Source: Indibacter alkaliphilus LW1 (GTDB lineage: Bacteria > Bacteroidota > Bacteroidia > Cytophagales > Cyclobacteriaceae). From it: 64,000 nt of DNA. The position numbers and the translations under genes were made by a program. The DNA lies in contig NZ_ALWO02000031.1 of assembly GCF_000295935.2 (NCBI RefSeq), positions 120,300 to 184,299 on the forward strand, given 5' to 3'. Of the stretch, positions 46,676-59,791 are shown piece after piece (position 1 is the first letter of the stretch; each line of letters starts with the position of its first letter). Below the pieces are notes generated by a model. That model saw only the letters and a list, made by a program, of their open reading frames with translations. It was not told the DNA's origin and ran no database searches.

Positions 46676-46825
46676 TATTCACATTGAAAATATTGCGTTG
46701 GTAAAATTCTGAGTGCATTTTTTAAAGAAAGAAAAAGGCAGTCTGTATTATTTTTCATATTTTCCGAATGATTTTATTAAATCACCTCAATCTTTGTAAT
46801 CAATAACCTTTTAAACCCAATCAAC

Positions 46826-48058
46826 ATGAACGAAAATATCAACAAATCAGCCTTGTTTAATGCAAGCTGTTTTGCACTGATCACAACAGCATTTACCTTC
46901 GCCATCAGGGCAGGCATACTTCCGGAGCTGGGAGTGAAGTTTGACCTTAATGCAGAACAACTAGGTTTTATCAATTCCATGTGGTTCCTAGGATTTCCTA
47001 TTTCTATGATTTTAGGAGGGCTTTTTTACCATAAAATCGGCCCAAAACTGATTATGCAAATAGCTTTTGTTGCCCATACTCTGGGGATCATTATGACGAT
47101 TTATGCAGGAGGATATACAAGTTTACTGATATCAACCTTATTTATAGGTTTTGGGAATGGCTGTACTGAGGCTGCCTGTAACCCTATGATTGCAGATATG
47201 TACTCAGGTTTGACCATGAATAAAATGCTGAATAGATTTCATATGTGGTTCCCCGGTGGGATAGTCTTAGGAAGTTTGATTTCAAAATTTATGACTGACT
47301 TTGGCTTTGGATGGCAGGCTCAAATGTGGGTTTTAATGATCCCTACTGTGATTTATGCAGTTCTGTTTTTTGGAAAAGCATTTCCAAAACCTACAGTCGA
47401 GGGTGTTACCTCTATTTCTAGTAATGTCAAAGCTTTGTTCTCCCCTGTATTTATCTTTCTATTCTTTTGCATGGCGTTAACAGCAATTTCAGAATTTGGA
47501 CCACAACAATGGGCAAATATCGTGCTGAGCAGCACTGGTGCCAGCGGTATGTTGATTCTTGCTTTAACTACAGGTGTAATGGCAGTTGGAAGGTTCTTCG
47601 CAGGTCCAGTTGTGAAAACCTTGGGACAAACAGGAGTTTTACTTGGAGGAGCTATTTTCGCTACAATAGGTATTTATATGTTTAGCGTTGTAACAGGACC
47701 TGCTGCTTATTTGGCTGCCATCGTATTCGCTATCGGCGTTTGTTATTTCTGGCCAGTAATGGTAGGAGCCGTGGCACAAAGAGTGCCTTTAAGCGGTGCC
47801 TTGGGAATGTCTATCATAGGTGGTGTGGGAATGTTCTCCACTGCTATTTTCCAGCCTATTATCGGAAGATGGATAGATGTATCAAGGGCAAACAAAATGG
47901 CTGAAGGCCTAACAGGTGATGCTTTGGAATTGGCAGCTGGTCAGGCGACTCTTCTGAGAATGGTATCCTTTCCGGGGATTCTAGTCGTGCTGTTTATTAT
48001 TTTCTTTATTTGGCAAAAGAATACTAAATCCACCGCAGCGGTGCCCACTGCACATTGA
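46826..48058 (+). CDS. MFS transporter (putative sugar permease)
   Basis: A 410-residue major facilitator with about 12 helices. Near helix 4 is GFGNGCTEAACNPMIADMY, a pattern seen in sugar-type MFS members, and the second half starts with SPVFIFLFFCMALTAISEFGPQQW. Substrate is not readable from sequence. It converges on the galactose genes galK and galM, so uptake of galactose or a galactoside is the leading inference. Single gene with a strong bidirectional terminator behind it. Confidence 0.8.
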   Translation: MNENINKSALFNASCFALITTAFTFAIRAGILPELGVKFDLNAEQLGFINSMWFLGFPISMILGGLFYHKIGPKLIMQIAFVAHTLGIIMTIYAGGYTSLLISTLFIGFGNGCTEAACNPMIADMYSGLTMNKMLNRFHMWFPGGIVLGSLISKFMTDFGFGWQAQMWVLMIPTVIYAVLFFGKAFPKPTVEGVTSISSNVKALFSPVFIFLFFCMALTAISEFGPQQWANIVLSSTGASGMLILALTTGVMAVGRFFAGPVVKTLGQTGVLLGGAIFATIGIYMFSVVTGPAAYLAAIVFAIGVCYFWPVMVGAVAQRVPLSGALGMSIIGGVGMFSTAIFQPIIGRWIDVSRANKMAEGLTGDALELAAGQATLLRMVSFPGILVVLFIIFFIWQKNTKSTAAVPTAH

Positions 48059-48064
48059 TAATAA

Positions 48065-48098
48065 AAAAAAGGGGTAACGTTTAGTTGCCCCTTTTTTT
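48065..48098. terminator. Bidirectional terminator between the MFS gene and galK
   Basis: Stem AAAAGGGG.AAC / GTT.CCCCTTTT around a TTTA loop, with A-run on the left and T-run on the right. Confidence 0.85.
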
Positions 48099-48130
48099 AT
48101 TTTTAAAATCTTTAGAGTCCTAATTTCTTT

Positions 48131-49276
48131 TTACATAACTCCAGTACCCTCTTCAAGGCTTACCAAATGAAAATCAGGGGACTTTCCAAAGTTCTGATTG
48201 AACCCTTTTTGGATTTCCTTCTTAAACAAAGCTACCTGATCTTCCTGAACAATATTGATGGTACAACCTCCGAAGCCCCCACCCATCATTCTGCTTCCCA
48301 AAACAAAATCCATGGTTTTGGTCTGGTCTACCAACCAGTCCAATTCTGCGCAGGAAACTTCATATAACTCTGAAAGCCCTTGGTGCGAAGCATACATAGC
48401 TTCTCCAAAACCTTTTAAATCATTTTTTTCCAAAAGAGCTGAGGCTTTTAAGACACGTGCATTTTCCTCAATTACATACTTGCACCGGTTATAGACGGTG
48501 GGACTGATTTGGGTACTGATTTGTTCTAAATCAGAAAGGTCCATATCTCTTAAAGCATCGACTTTTTTGGGTAAATGTTGGGCCCTGACTACACCCTCCC
48601 TGCATTCATTTCTTCTTTGGTTATAAGCCGAGTCAGCGAGAGAATGTTTTACCTTGGAGTCAACCAAGAGGATACAATGATTTTCAAGTTTAAAAGGGAA
48701 GTGAGCATACTCTAAAGTCCTGCAATCCAGTCTGATGGTATGGTCCTTTTTACCCATGACTGAAGCAAATTGATCCATTATCCCACATTGTACGCCAGCA
48801 AAAACGTGTTCAGCTTTTTGAGCGTAATGAACTAATGAAAGTTTGGAAACTTCAAAGCCAAAAGCTTTAGCAATGGCAAAACCTGTAGCTGCCTCAAGTG
48901 CCGCTGATGAAGAGAGACCAGCACCTACAGGAATATCACCCCCAAATACCATATCAAAACCTTTTACAGGAAATCCAGCTTGAATCAATTGTGCGGTCAC
49001 CCCCATAATATAGGTTGACCAATGTCCTGTTTTAGGCCCAAAGCTCCTGGTGTCGAAAGCAAACTCTTCCTCAAAATCCAATGAAAAAATTCTGGCCTGT
49101 GTACCGCTGTTTTTGGCTATGGCGACTACCATCTTTTTATTGATAGCAGCAGGCATGACGAAGCCTTCATTATAATCCGTATGTTCTCCGATAAGATTGA
49201 TTCTTCCCGGTGAGTAGACCAACACAGGCTCTTTGTCAAAAAGCTTTCGAAATGTATTTATAAGCAGTTCTTTCAT
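48131..49276 (-). CDS. galK: Galactokinase
   Basis: A 381-residue GHMP kinase that phosphorylates alpha-D-galactose at C1 (Leloir pathway). The galactokinase signature GRINLIGEHTDYNEGFVMP is near residue 24, the ATP loop GAGLSSSAALE near residue 115, the catalytic Asp region in CGIMDQFASVMG near 165, and GSRMMGGGFGG near residue 330. It overlaps the 3' end of galM by 4 bp, so the two are translationally coupled. galT and galE are not in the window. Confidence 0.96.
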   Translation of the reverse strand: MKELLINTFRKLFDKEPVLVYSPGRINLIGEHTDYNEGFVMPAAINKKMVVAIAKNSGTQARIFSLDFEEEFAFDTRSFGPKTGHWSTYIMGVTAQLIQAGFPVKGFDMVFGGDIPVGAGLSSSAALEAATGFAIAKAFGFEVSKLSLVHYAQKAEHVFAGVQCGIMDQFASVMGKKDHTIRLDCRTLEYAHFPFKLENHCILLVDSKVKHSLADSAYNQRRNECREGVVRAQHLPKKVDALRDMDLSDLEQISTQISPTVYNRCKYVIEENARVLKASALLEKNDLKGFGEAMYASHQGLSELYEVSCAELDWLVDQTKTMDFVLGSRMMGGGFGGCTINIVQEDQVALFKKEIQKGFNQNFGKSPDFHLVSLEEGTGVM

Positions 49277-50343
49277 GAGATGGTTTCAAAAATAAAAGAA
49301 GTGCTTGATTCAAATTTCTGGTCTTTTTCCAATACAATGCTTGGAAAATGGGCATGATTATGACTGTCAGGAAAATGTTGGCATTCAAGGCAAATGGCAG
49401 CTCTTTTTCCAAATGCAATGTCATTCTTGCCTTTAAATGAGCCATTCAGGTAATTACCCGTGTAAACCTGCAAACCTGGTGATGTGGTGTATAATTTAAG
49501 TATTCTTCCACTCTTTGGGTCCGATAAAATAGCAGACTCATTTTCTCCATTCAACACAAAACAATGGTCAATTCCACCAGCAAGTGAAATTTGTGGATCT
49601 CCGGAGAGCAAGGCTTTTCTCAATACCTTCTTCTTTCTAAAATCAAAGACTGTCCCATCAACAGGTTTCAATTCACCGGTAGGAAGACTTTTTTCATTCA
49701 TGGGAAGAAATTTGTCGGCCTGTACTTGAAAAAGATTTTCTTCGATGTCTTGGTTAAAATCTCCGGAAAGGTTGACGTAAAAGTGATTGGTAGGATTCAA
49801 TACTGTTTTGGTATCCGTACTTCCTTTGTAATTGATGCTTAACTTTCCGGTAAAATCCAATTTGTAAGTGACCTCAATTGCTACAGCGCCTGGGTAGTTT
49901 TCTTCTCCATCAGGACTATGATAAGTAAATTTTACTGAAACTGAAGTCTCATTTTCTTCTGTTTCAAAACGCCATACTTTTTTATCCCAACCTTCTATTC
50001 CTCCATGAAGATGTGTGTCGCCCTGATTTAAAGGAAGCAGGTATGTTTTTCCGTCTAAGCTAAAACTATTGTCGGTCGCTCTGCCGGCAACCCTCCCCAC
50101 TGTCGATCCAATATAACAATAGTTGTCAAGGTAATCCTTATGAAAAAAACCATCCAAAGATTCAAAACCTAAGAGCACATCATCCATTTTTCCATTTCTA
50201 TCAGGAATAAAAAGATTGGTCCAAGTAGCACCGAGGTTTATTACAGAAAGAGAAATTTTTTCTGGAAGTGACAAAGTGACTAATGTGATTTCCTCTCCTT
50301 TTGGGCTTTTGCCAAAAGGTTTGCTGCTTATGGTGGGTTTCAT
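49273..50343 (-). CDS. galM: Aldose 1-epimerase (mutarotase)
   Basis: A 356-residue galactose mutarotase that interconverts the alpha and beta anomers. Landmarks: the arginine in GRVAGRATDN (about residue 75), GDTHLHGGIEGWDKKVW with the catalytic His near 98, PTNHFYVNLSG (second His, about 190) and the C-terminal GKRAAICLECQHFPDS with the catalytic Glu. It ends in a 4-bp overlap with galK and begins 20 bp after the LacI gene. Confidence 0.95.
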   Translation of the reverse strand: MKPTISSKPFGKSPKGEEITLVTLSLPEKISLSVINLGATWTNLFIPDRNGKMDDVLLGFESLDGFFHKDYLDNYCYIGSTVGRVAGRATDNSFSLDGKTYLLPLNQGDTHLHGGIEGWDKKVWRFETEENETSVSVKFTYHSPDGEENYPGAVAIEVTYKLDFTGKLSINYKGSTDTKTVLNPTNHFYVNLSGDFNQDIEENLFQVQADKFLPMNEKSLPTGELKPVDGTVFDFRKKKVLRKALLSGDPQISLAGGIDHCFVLNGENESAILSDPKSGRILKLYTTSPGLQVYTGNYLNGSFKGKNDIAFGKRAAICLECQHFPDSHNHAHFPSIVLEKDQKFESSTSFIFETIS

Positions 50344-50363
50344 AGGTTAAATAGGATTTTGTA

Positions 50364-51395
50364 TTAGGCAGTAGTTGACTTTTGGGAAGAGTTTCTTTCT
50401 ACCAAGGTAGTCAGTAGTATAAAGGATTGGGGATCATCAGGTACGATTTCATCCAATTGATCTAGCAGGTGATTGGCGGCAAGCTGGCCCATTTCATAAC
50501 CTGGTTGTGAAATGGTCGTCAGAGATGGTTCTACAACCGCAGAAGTGGGATTGTTTGTAAATCCTGCCAAAGCAATATCCTGAGGGATTTTGATGCCATT
50601 TTCTTTCAAAACAATCATAACGTCTATGGCCAGAGGGTCAATCATAGCAAATATCGCATCAGGCCTATCACCCTCTGCCAACATTTCCATGGTTACTTTT
50701 CTGTTCATTTCCTCCGTCAGGTCTGTAACGTAGACTCTGCTCTCTGTTTCCGGAATTCCAAACTCCTGAAGGGCTTCAAGGTATCCTTCTTTTCTTTTTT
50801 TGCTGATGTATAGGTCAGTAGGGCCGGAGAAATAAGCGATTTTTCTACAACCTTGCTGTAACAAATGATTGACAGCCAGGTATGCTCCATGTGCATCATC
50901 CACCGTTACTTTCGAAACGGGGATTTCTTCCGTTACCCTGTCAAACATGATAAATGGAATTTCTCTGTCATACAATTCCTGCAGATGCTCATAAGATTTG
51001 GTTTCTCTACTTAGAGAGATCAAAAGACCATCTACTTGTGAAGATACCAATGTTTTTAGGTTGGCTTTCTCTTGTTCAAAGGATTCATTGGATTGGCAGA
51101 TCATGATATTGTATCCTCTTTTATAGGCAGTATCCTGAATTCCGCTGATATTACTGGAGAAAAAGTGTGAAGTGAGTTCTGGGACTATGACACCGAGAAC
51201 TTTACTTCGGCTGATTCTTAGACTTTGCGCCAGCAAGTTGTATTGGTAATTCATACTTGTGGCCATTTCTACAATTCTCTTTTTGGTGTCCGGATGAAGT
51301 TCCGGAGAATCTTTTAATGCACGGGATACAGTAGAAACAGATACGCCAAGCTTTTTGGCTATTTCTTTCATGGTAACCTGATGGCCCTTTTTCAT
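50364..51395 (-). CDS. LacI-family transcriptional regulator
   Basis: A 343-residue repressor with an N-terminal helix-turn-helix (MKEIAKKLGVSVSTVSRALK, residues 9-28) and a hinge, then a periplasmic-binding-protein-like effector domain (VLGVIVPELTSHFFS through GFTNNPTSAVVEPSLTTI). Being placed between the M28 peptidase gene and galM, it is the likely local regulator of galactose genes; the effector is unknown. It starts 22 bp after the peptidase gene and is 20 bp from galM. Confidence 0.92.
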   Translation of the reverse strand: MKKGHQVTMKEIAKKLGVSVSTVSRALKDSPELHPDTKKRIVEMATSMNYQYNLLAQSLRISRSKVLGVIVPELTSHFFSSNISGIQDTAYKRGYNIMICQSNESFEQEKANLKTLVSSQVDGLLISLSRETKSYEHLQELYDREIPFIMFDRVTEEIPVSKVTVDDAHGAYLAVNHLLQQGCRKIAYFSGPTDLYISKKRKEGYLEALQEFGIPETESRVYVTDLTEEMNRKVTMEMLAEGDRPDAIFAMIDPLAIDVMIVLKENGIKIPQDIALAGFTNNPTSAVVEPSLTTISQPGYEMGQLAANHLLDQLDEIVPDDPQSFILLTTLVERNSSQKSTTA

Positions 51396-51417
51396 CTTTA
51401 TTGTGGTTTAGGTAAAC

Positions 51418-52398
51418 TTATTCCTGATAGATGGTGAAAAGCACTGTTTGCCCTACAGCTTTCAGTGGCCTTTTGTCAATAAGTTCCATATTATCAGCAT
51501 GGGTGTGGTGATAGTGTCCAAATCCAAAGTCCGGAGAAAACTCAACGATATTGATCATAGGAATGCCTGCATTTCTATTGACAAATACATGGTCATCTAT
51601 GATCTCCGGTGAATCCCTCATGACGAAGAAGTCTGAATATCCCAATTCTGAAGCATAATTCCACACTTTATTGACAATGTTTTTGCCATATTGCCTGGAA
51701 TACCCTTCTCTGTAGAATCTTGCTCCTTTGGCTCCGACCAAATCCACCAATATTCCAAAGTAAGCTGAATAACCGTTTTGATGGGGCGTTTTTGACCAAT
51801 GCTGTGATCCCAAACACCACCAGATTTGGTTGTTATTTCTGATTTGTGCGTTTTCAGGTTCTCCGTCATCTTCTCCATCAAAAAGAATAATGTCAATGCC
51901 TACTTCTGGTTGATTATCATAAGTGGCAATAATTCTGGCTACTTCCAGAAGAACTCCCACGCCTGAACCCCCATCATTAGCACCGTCTATAGGTTCATCA
52001 ATTCTTTCGGTATCCTTATCTGCAATCCTTCTTGTATCCCAATGGGCAGCCAGTAGGATTCTCTTGGAAGCTTCCGGTTTATAAGAAGCTATGATATTGC
52101 TCAAGTCCCAATTCAACCCATCATAAGTAGTCGCTTGGAAATCCTGCGTCTGCACTTGGAGACCGAACTCTTCAAACTTCCTGATGAGCCAAGCTCTTGT
52201 GTCTCTATGTCCCTGTGTATTGGGGACCCTGGGTCCAAAATCCACCTGTTTTTGGATATAGGCATAAGCAGAGTCCGCCGAAAATTCCGGGACTTCTCTG
52301 TAGACTATGGTTTCTTGTGTGGAATCTGATGCTTTGTCAGTTCCACAAGACCAAAGAATAACAAGGCCTAAAAGAAATACGCTTATTCTACTCTTCAT
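51418..52398 (-). CDS. M28 family (glutaminyl cyclase-like) lipoprotein
   Basis: A 326-residue exported lipoprotein with lipobox LVILWSC. The M28 zinc-peptidase core is intact: LLAAHWDTR (His and Asp, near residue 113), [17 protein letters not shown] (second metal Asp), LFDGEDDGE (Glu ligands) and HYHHTHADN near the C-terminus (His ligand). The arrangement is shared by M28 aminopeptidases and glutaminyl-peptide cyclotransferases, and the latter is possible here. The ATG at 52398 overlaps the 3' end of cysS by 11 bp. Confidence 0.85.
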   Translation of the reverse strand: MKSRISVFLLGLVILWSCGTDKASDSTQETIVYREVPEFSADSAYAYIQKQVDFGPRVPNTQGHRDTRAWLIRKFEEFGLQVQTQDFQATTYDGLNWDLSNIIASYKPEASKRILLAAHWDTRRIADKDTERIDEPIDGANDGGSGVGVLLEVARIIATYDNQPEVGIDIILFDGEDDGEPENAQIRNNNQIWWCLGSQHWSKTPHQNGYSAYFGILVDLVGAKGARFYREGYSRQYGKNIVNKVWNYASELGYSDFFVMRDSPEIIDDHVFVNRNAGIPMINIVEFSPDFGFGHYHHTHADNMELIDKRPLKAVGQTVLFTIYQE

Positions 52399-53881
52399 AT
52401 GCCCAGTCAATTTTATCTTTCATATCTTTTACCACTATGCCTATTTCTTTCAACTTGGCTCTGATTTCGTCTACCTTATCATAGTTGCGAGCAGTTTTGG
52501 CTTCTCCATAGATGTTGAGCAAAGCATCCAATAAAGCACTTTGATGATCTGTTTTCTCTTCTTTCAGTCCAAGAATTTCAGTTACAAAACCAGAGAATGT
52601 GCCAATGAGTTGTCGGAAAGTGTCTTCTCCAAACTGTGCGGGATGCAACTGTCCGGTATAGATGGAGTTGATTTTCTTCAACAAGTTGAAAAGGTGGCCA
52701 ATGGCCTGCGCCGTATTAAAGTCATCATCCATGGCTTTATAGGCTGACTGAATACTGTTTTCTACTTGTTTGACCTGATTTTCATCCAAAGAAACGGAAT
52801 CATCATTGTCGTATTGTAACAGCTGGGAAATCCGCAGACCATTTATAATCTTCTTATATCCCTTTTGAGCCGCCTTCAAAGCTTCATTGGAAAAATCCAA
52901 AGTAGAGCGGTAATGTGCCGTAAGTATAAAGTACCTGATAGTCATAGGACTATAGGCTTGCTCCAAAAGCTGATGCTGACCCATGAAAAGTTCTTGAAGT
53001 GTGATAAAGTTGCCCAACGATTTCCCCATCTTCTGACCATTGATGGTAATCATGTTATTGTGCATCCAATATTTTGCTGGGTCCTGATGGTTGCAGGCAT
53101 TGCCCTGAGCAATTTCACATTCATGGTGAGGGAACATCAAGTCCATTCCGCCTCCATGGATATCGAAATGTTTCCCCAAATATTTGGAAGACATTGCAGT
53201 ACATTCCAAATGCCAGCCCGGAAATCCAATTCCCCAAGGGGAAGACCATTTCATAAGGTGTTCAGGAGCTGCGCTTTTCCATAAAGCGAAATCAGCAGCA
53301 TTCCTTTTTTCGCCTTGGCCATCTAATTCCCTGCTCCCGCTCATCAAATCCTCCAACACTCTCCCTGACAATTTACCATATTTATAAGTCTCATTGTATT
53401 TGAGCACATCAAAATATACTGAACCATTTACCTCGTATGCGAGACCTTCATCCAAAATAGATTGTACCAGTTCAATTTGTTCGGGAATATGCCCGGTAGC
53501 TCTTGGCTCAATATTTGGCTTATTGGTATTGAGGAGATCCATGTCTCTGTGGTAAGAGTCTGTGTACTGTTGCGCAACTTCCATGGGTTCTAGCTGTTCA
53601 AGCTTTGCCTTTTTGGCAATTTTATCTTCGCCTTCATCTGCATCCCCTGTCAAGTGTCCAACGTCTGTAATGTTTCGTACATATCTTACTTTGTAACCTA
53701 AGTGACCCAAATACCTGTAAACTGTATCAAATGTAACCGCAGGTCTTGCGTGGCCTAGGTGAGCGTCTCCATATACGGTGGGACCGCAAACATACATCCC
53801 TACAAATGGAGGGTTGAGGGGTTCAAACAATTCTTTTTTCCTGCTAAGGGTATTGTGTATTTTGAGTTGGTGTTGTTTCAT
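52388..53881 (-). CDS. cysS: Cysteine--tRNA ligase
   Basis: A 497-residue class I synthetase that charges tRNA-Cys. The zinc/active-site segment [20 protein letters not shown] (HIGH variant HLGH) is near residue 33, the second zinc ligand region [10 protein letters not shown] near 245, and the KMSKS loop reads KMGKSLGNF near residue 283. A Gly in place of the first Ser is a mild variant. The helical C-terminal domain is present. It heads the five-gene minus-strand run to galK, with an 11-bp overlap into the peptidase gene. Confidence 0.96.
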   Translation of the reverse strand: MKQHQLKIHNTLSRKKELFEPLNPPFVGMYVCGPTVYGDAHLGHARPAVTFDTVYRYLGHLGYKVRYVRNITDVGHLTGDADEGEDKIAKKAKLEQLEPMEVAQQYTDSYHRDMDLLNTNKPNIEPRATGHIPEQIELVQSILDEGLAYEVNGSVYFDVLKYNETYKYGKLSGRVLEDLMSGSRELDGQGEKRNAADFALWKSAAPEHLMKWSSPWGIGFPGWHLECTAMSSKYLGKHFDIHGGGMDLMFPHHECEIAQGNACNHQDPAKYWMHNNMITINGQKMGKSLGNFITLQELFMGQHQLLEQAYSPMTIRYFILTAHYRSTLDFSNEALKAAQKGYKKIINGLRISQLLQYDNDDSVSLDENQVKQVENSIQSAYKAMDDDFNTAQAIGHLFNLLKKINSIYTGQLHPAQFGEDTFRQLIGTFSGFVTEILGLKEEKTDHQSALLDALLNIYGEAKTARNYDKVDEIRAKLKEIGIVVKDMKDKIDWAYEE

Positions 53882-56656
<2,775 letters not shown>

Positions 56657-56678
56657 GGTGAATTTTGAATAAATAAGA

Positions 56679-56713
56679 AAAAAGTGGTTCTCTGTAGGGA
56701 GCCACTTTTTTTG
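56679..56713 (+). terminator. Terminator after katG
   Basis: Stem AAAGTGG / CCACTTT with two G-T wobbles in the inner part (56681-56707), followed by T-rich DNA. Confidence 0.75.
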
Positions 56714-56950
56714 CTTAGAAGGTAGATTTCAAAATGATTCAGACCTACTTTTCTAAATGAAAGGGTAAAGTTAAATCAGCCATATTTTGTGTGGCCAAAC
56801 AGCTTTAATTTTCACTATTTGTGAAACTGGCCCGCTAGGTGTTTCTAGACATTTTCTGCTCTGACAAAGTAGACTTAGGAGTGATTTGAAAAACCTTCTG
56901 TTAAGGGTCTTTGGCAATTATCAATCCTTTTTCATATGACGATAATTGAA

Positions 56951-58141
56951 TTAAATTTTTGACAGGGCTTGGTCAAAATCAGCAATGATGTCCTCGATGT
57001 TCTCAATCCCCACAGCACAACGGATCAAGCTTTCAGGGATTCCTAGTGCTTTTCTTTCTTCCTCAGTAGCCTCTACATGACTTGTGACTTTGGGAGGGCC
57101 GATCAAGGTTCCCACTGAACCCAAACTTGCTGCCAGATGGGCCAACTCCAAACTGTTCAGGAACAGTTTTACATTTTCAAAATCGCCTACCAATGAAAAT
57201 GAAAGTACACCTCCAAACCCCGTCATCTGTTTTTTGGCAATTTCATGACTAGGATGTGATTTTAAACCTGGGTAAAAGACCGAATCTATTTTTGGATGAC
57301 CTTCCAGATACTCTCCTAATTTCATGGCATTCTCATTTTGACGCAATACCCTCAATTCCAATGTTTTTATACCTCTTAAAAGCATATATGCGGAGTTGGC
57401 ATGGAGTGTTGCTCCATTGATTTCCCGGTAATGAAAAATTTGGTCTATCAGAGTTTTTTTACCGCACACTAGGCCACCCATAGCGTCAGAATGCCCTCCT
57501 AAATATTTTGTGGCACTATGCAAAACTAAATCAGCCCCCAAAGACAAGGGCTGTTGGTTGATGGGGGTGGCAAATGTATTATCCACGACTACAGTGGCAC
57601 CAACCTCATGGGCTACGCTTATCAACCTTTTTAAATCCAAAACCTTTAAGGTAGGGTTTGTGGGTGTCTCCAGGTAGAGTACTTTACAGCCTTTCCTGAC
57701 TTCAGCCTCAATTCCATCATGGTCAGTGGTTTCACAAAGGCTTACTTCAATGCCTTTTTTGGGCAAAAACTCGAGAAAAATAATACTTGTACCACCATAA
57801 GTGTCCTTGATTGAAACTACCCTGTCGCCTTGATTCAACAAAGTATATAAGGTATTGCTGATGCCGGCCATGCCAGTTGAAAAACTTGTAGCCGCTTCAG
57901 CATTTTCAAGTACTCTTACTTTTTCTTCGAAAACCGCAACTGTAGGGTTGGTGTTCCTGCTATAAATATGTCCTTCCTTTTTGCCTACAGCGACATCAAA
58001 CCAGTCATCCACATTCTTATAACCAAAGGTTACACTGTTAACAATAGGTACTTGGGTAGCACCATAATAAAATAGGTCGTTTTGACCTGCCCAAACAGCT
58101 TTTGTTCCATTTTGTTTGTTCTGTAAATTCTTGTTTTTCAT
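56951..58141 (-). CDS. Cystathionine gamma-synthase / PLP-dependent transsulfuration enzyme
   Basis: A 396-residue Cys/Met metabolism PLP enzyme (fold type I). The PLP Lys is in SATKYLGGHSD near residue 210, with DNTFATPINQQPLSLGAD just before it and YSRNTNPTVAVFEEKV near residue 60. It is a member of the cystathionine gamma-synthase / methionine gamma-lyase group, and exact reaction (replacement versus elimination) is not decidable from sequence. Single gene on the minus strand, followed upstream by the MDR gene 52 bp away. Confidence 0.88.
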   Translation of the reverse strand: MKNKNLQNKQNGTKAVWAGQNDLFYYGATQVPIVNSVTFGYKNVDDWFDVAVGKKEGHIYSRNTNPTVAVFEEKVRVLENAEAATSFSTGMAGISNTLYTLLNQGDRVVSIKDTYGGTSIIFLEFLPKKGIEVSLCETTDHDGIEAEVRKGCKVLYLETPTNPTLKVLDLKRLISVAHEVGATVVVDNTFATPINQQPLSLGADLVLHSATKYLGGHSDAMGGLVCGKKTLIDQIFHYREINGATLHANSAYMLLRGIKTLELRVLRQNENAMKLGEYLEGHPKIDSVFYPGLKSHPSHEIAKKQMTGFGGVLSFSLVGDFENVKLFLNSLELAHLAASLGSVGTLIGPPKVTSHVEATEEERKALGIPESLIRCAVGIENIEDIIADFDQALSKI

Positions 58142-58193
58142 CTGTTTGTTATTGGTTTTAAAGTCAATTGGTAAGTGCAGAACAATCTTCCTA

Positions 58194-59198
58194 TTAAGAT
58201 TGAGGTGCGCTTCCGGATTGATTTTGTGAGCTCACAATTTCAATTACAATCTTCCCTTTATGTTTACCCTCACCGAAATATTGAATCAAGTCAGGAATTT
58301 TTTCAAACCCATAGGGTCCTTCAACAAGAGGTTTAAGCTTTCCCTTTTCCACAAGCTTGGAAATCCGTTCTAAACCTATATTGGGTTTGAGAGAGAGGAC
58401 TCGCAGCCTTTTCTTTGTAAAAATTGATATCAGCGAACCTATCAATAATATTTCAAACATTCTGTATATAGAACCTCCAATTGTTATATAGCTACCATTT
58501 CTTTTAAGGGATTTTGCATACTTGAAGACTGATCTGTTTGATTTTGTGTCAAGGATGAGGTCATATTTTTCTTTTTGCTGGGTAAAGTCAACATTTGTAT
58601 AATCCATTACATGATCGAAGCCCAGAGACTTCATCAAGTCCAGTTTTTCTGTACTGTCAACTCCGCTGGCTTTAACCTTATAGGATTTGAGGATTTGAAT
58701 GCCCAAAGTACCAACACCTCCTCCGGCACCATTGATGAGGACATGTTGCCCCGGTTTCACCTTTCCCATTTCTACAAGTCCCTGGAGAGCAAGTATGCCA
58801 GCATGGGGCAGGGCAGAGGCATCATTATGGTTTATGTTATGAGGCTTTTTATACAAAGTTTTTTCAGGTACGCAAACATATTCCGCGAATGCGCCCAATC
58901 CACTTTCTGATAAGTCACAATAGACCTCATCACCTATTTTAAAGGAATTTACTCCGGGCCCTAGGGCTTCTACTTTACCTGAAATGTCCACTCCTGGAAT
59001 TTTTATCTTGGGCTTGATAAGACCAAAAAACATGCGGATCAGAAATGGTTTACCCCTGACCAAACCCCAATCCCAATCATTGATGGAGGTTGAGTGAATT
59101 CTTACCAGGGCTTCTTGAGCATTGGGAATTGGCTTAGGAACCTCTCCGATTTCAAGAACATCCGGTAATCCGTATTTTTTTAACAAAATAGCCTTCAT
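58194..59198 (-). CDS. MDR-family NAD(P)-dependent alcohol dehydrogenase/quinone reductase
   Basis: A 334-residue medium-chain dehydrogenase. The GroES-like domain ends in the substrate region VDISGKVEALGPGVNSFKIGDEV, and the NAD(P)-binding fold shows INGAGGGVGTLGIQIL (about residue 145). No zinc-binding Cys cluster is seen, so it is nearer to the quinone oxidoreductase/zinc-independent group. The N-terminal MKAILLKKYGLPDVLEIGEVPKP is typical. Substrate unknown. It is the last ordinary gene before the accessory region. Confidence 0.85.
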   Translation of the reverse strand: MKAILLKKYGLPDVLEIGEVPKPIPNAQEALVRIHSTSINDWDWGLVRGKPFLIRMFFGLIKPKIKIPGVDISGKVEALGPGVNSFKIGDEVYCDLSESGLGAFAEYVCVPEKTLYKKPHNINHNDASALPHAGILALQGLVEMGKVKPGQHVLINGAGGGVGTLGIQILKSYKVKASGVDSTEKLDLMKSLGFDHVMDYTNVDFTQQKEKYDLILDTKSNRSVFKYAKSLKRNGSYITIGGSIYRMFEILLIGSLISIFTKKRLRVLSLKPNIGLERISKLVEKGKLKPLVEGPYGFEKIPDLIQYFGEGKHKGKIVIEIVSSQNQSGSAPQS

Positions 59199-59591
59199 AG
59201 ATTCTTATCGTCTTAGCCAAGACTTTGGATTGTTCTGGCCAGACTGATAAATTACTATTTCACCTGTTTGCTTCATGAGCTAAACTTTGATTGCTGGCCT
59301 TCAATATACTTAATTTTGGCCTTTTTGAGTTCTTGAATCTCTTCATATTCCAAGTTTAATCCTAGGTAGGTAGAAGAGAGATCAATTCGGTCATGAAAAA
59401 AGTAGGGTTCGGATTAAATAATCTACGGATAAACTTAAATTTAACAGACTAGCAATAGAAGCAATTGTTATAAGGAAAATAAAACCGCCATACATCAGCC
59501 TAGATGAATTGACCATCAAATCGATTCCTTTTGATGGGAAAAAAATTTTGCTTTAAATACAGGGTGCTTCATTTGGTTCTCAGAATTGCCC
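59199..59591. other. Intergenic region; one doubtful small frame
   Basis: 393 bp of AT-rich DNA between the MDR gene and the first attC-like element. A minus-strand frame at 59391-59516 (ATG at 59516) could encode a 41-residue peptide with one hydrophobic stretch (GGFIFLITIASIASLLNL) and an in-frame stop upstream, but there is no support beyond its length. Nothing else is seen. Confidence 0.4.
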
Positions 59592-59711
59592 ATAACGGTC
59601 AAGGCTAAGAGCAGGCGGGCATTAAAACCAGATTCACTGTACACCACGACCATGGTTTATTAAAGATAATCACTTTCAATTTAGCACTTTCTGCCCGCTT
59701 GCTCTTAGGTG
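59592..59711. repeat. attC-like inverted-repeat element 1, interrupted at its right side
   Basis: The element starts with ATAACGGTC (59592-59600) and has arms TAAGAGCAGGCGGGCA (59606-59621) and TGCCCGCTTGCTCTTA (59692-59707), which pair at 15 of 16 positions, with a 70-bp loop. The right-hand end is expected to be of the form CCTTGTTA..., as in element 2, but is replaced by the group II intron beginning about 59714. Layout and the AACGG opening recur in element 2 at 62490. Identification as an attC-type cassette site is inference. Confidence 0.55.
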
Positions 59712-59791
59712 ATGTGTGTGCCTTGAATGGTGAATATAGGTCAAAAAGATGACTGTTCCAACGGGTGAAAGTCCCTTAAGCGCGGGGATAA

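Noticed and set aside
59391..59516. A 41-residue hydrophobic minus-strand peptide
   Set aside because: Only a short open frame with a hydrophobic stretch; no start signal or family, so it is mentioned but not called as a gene.
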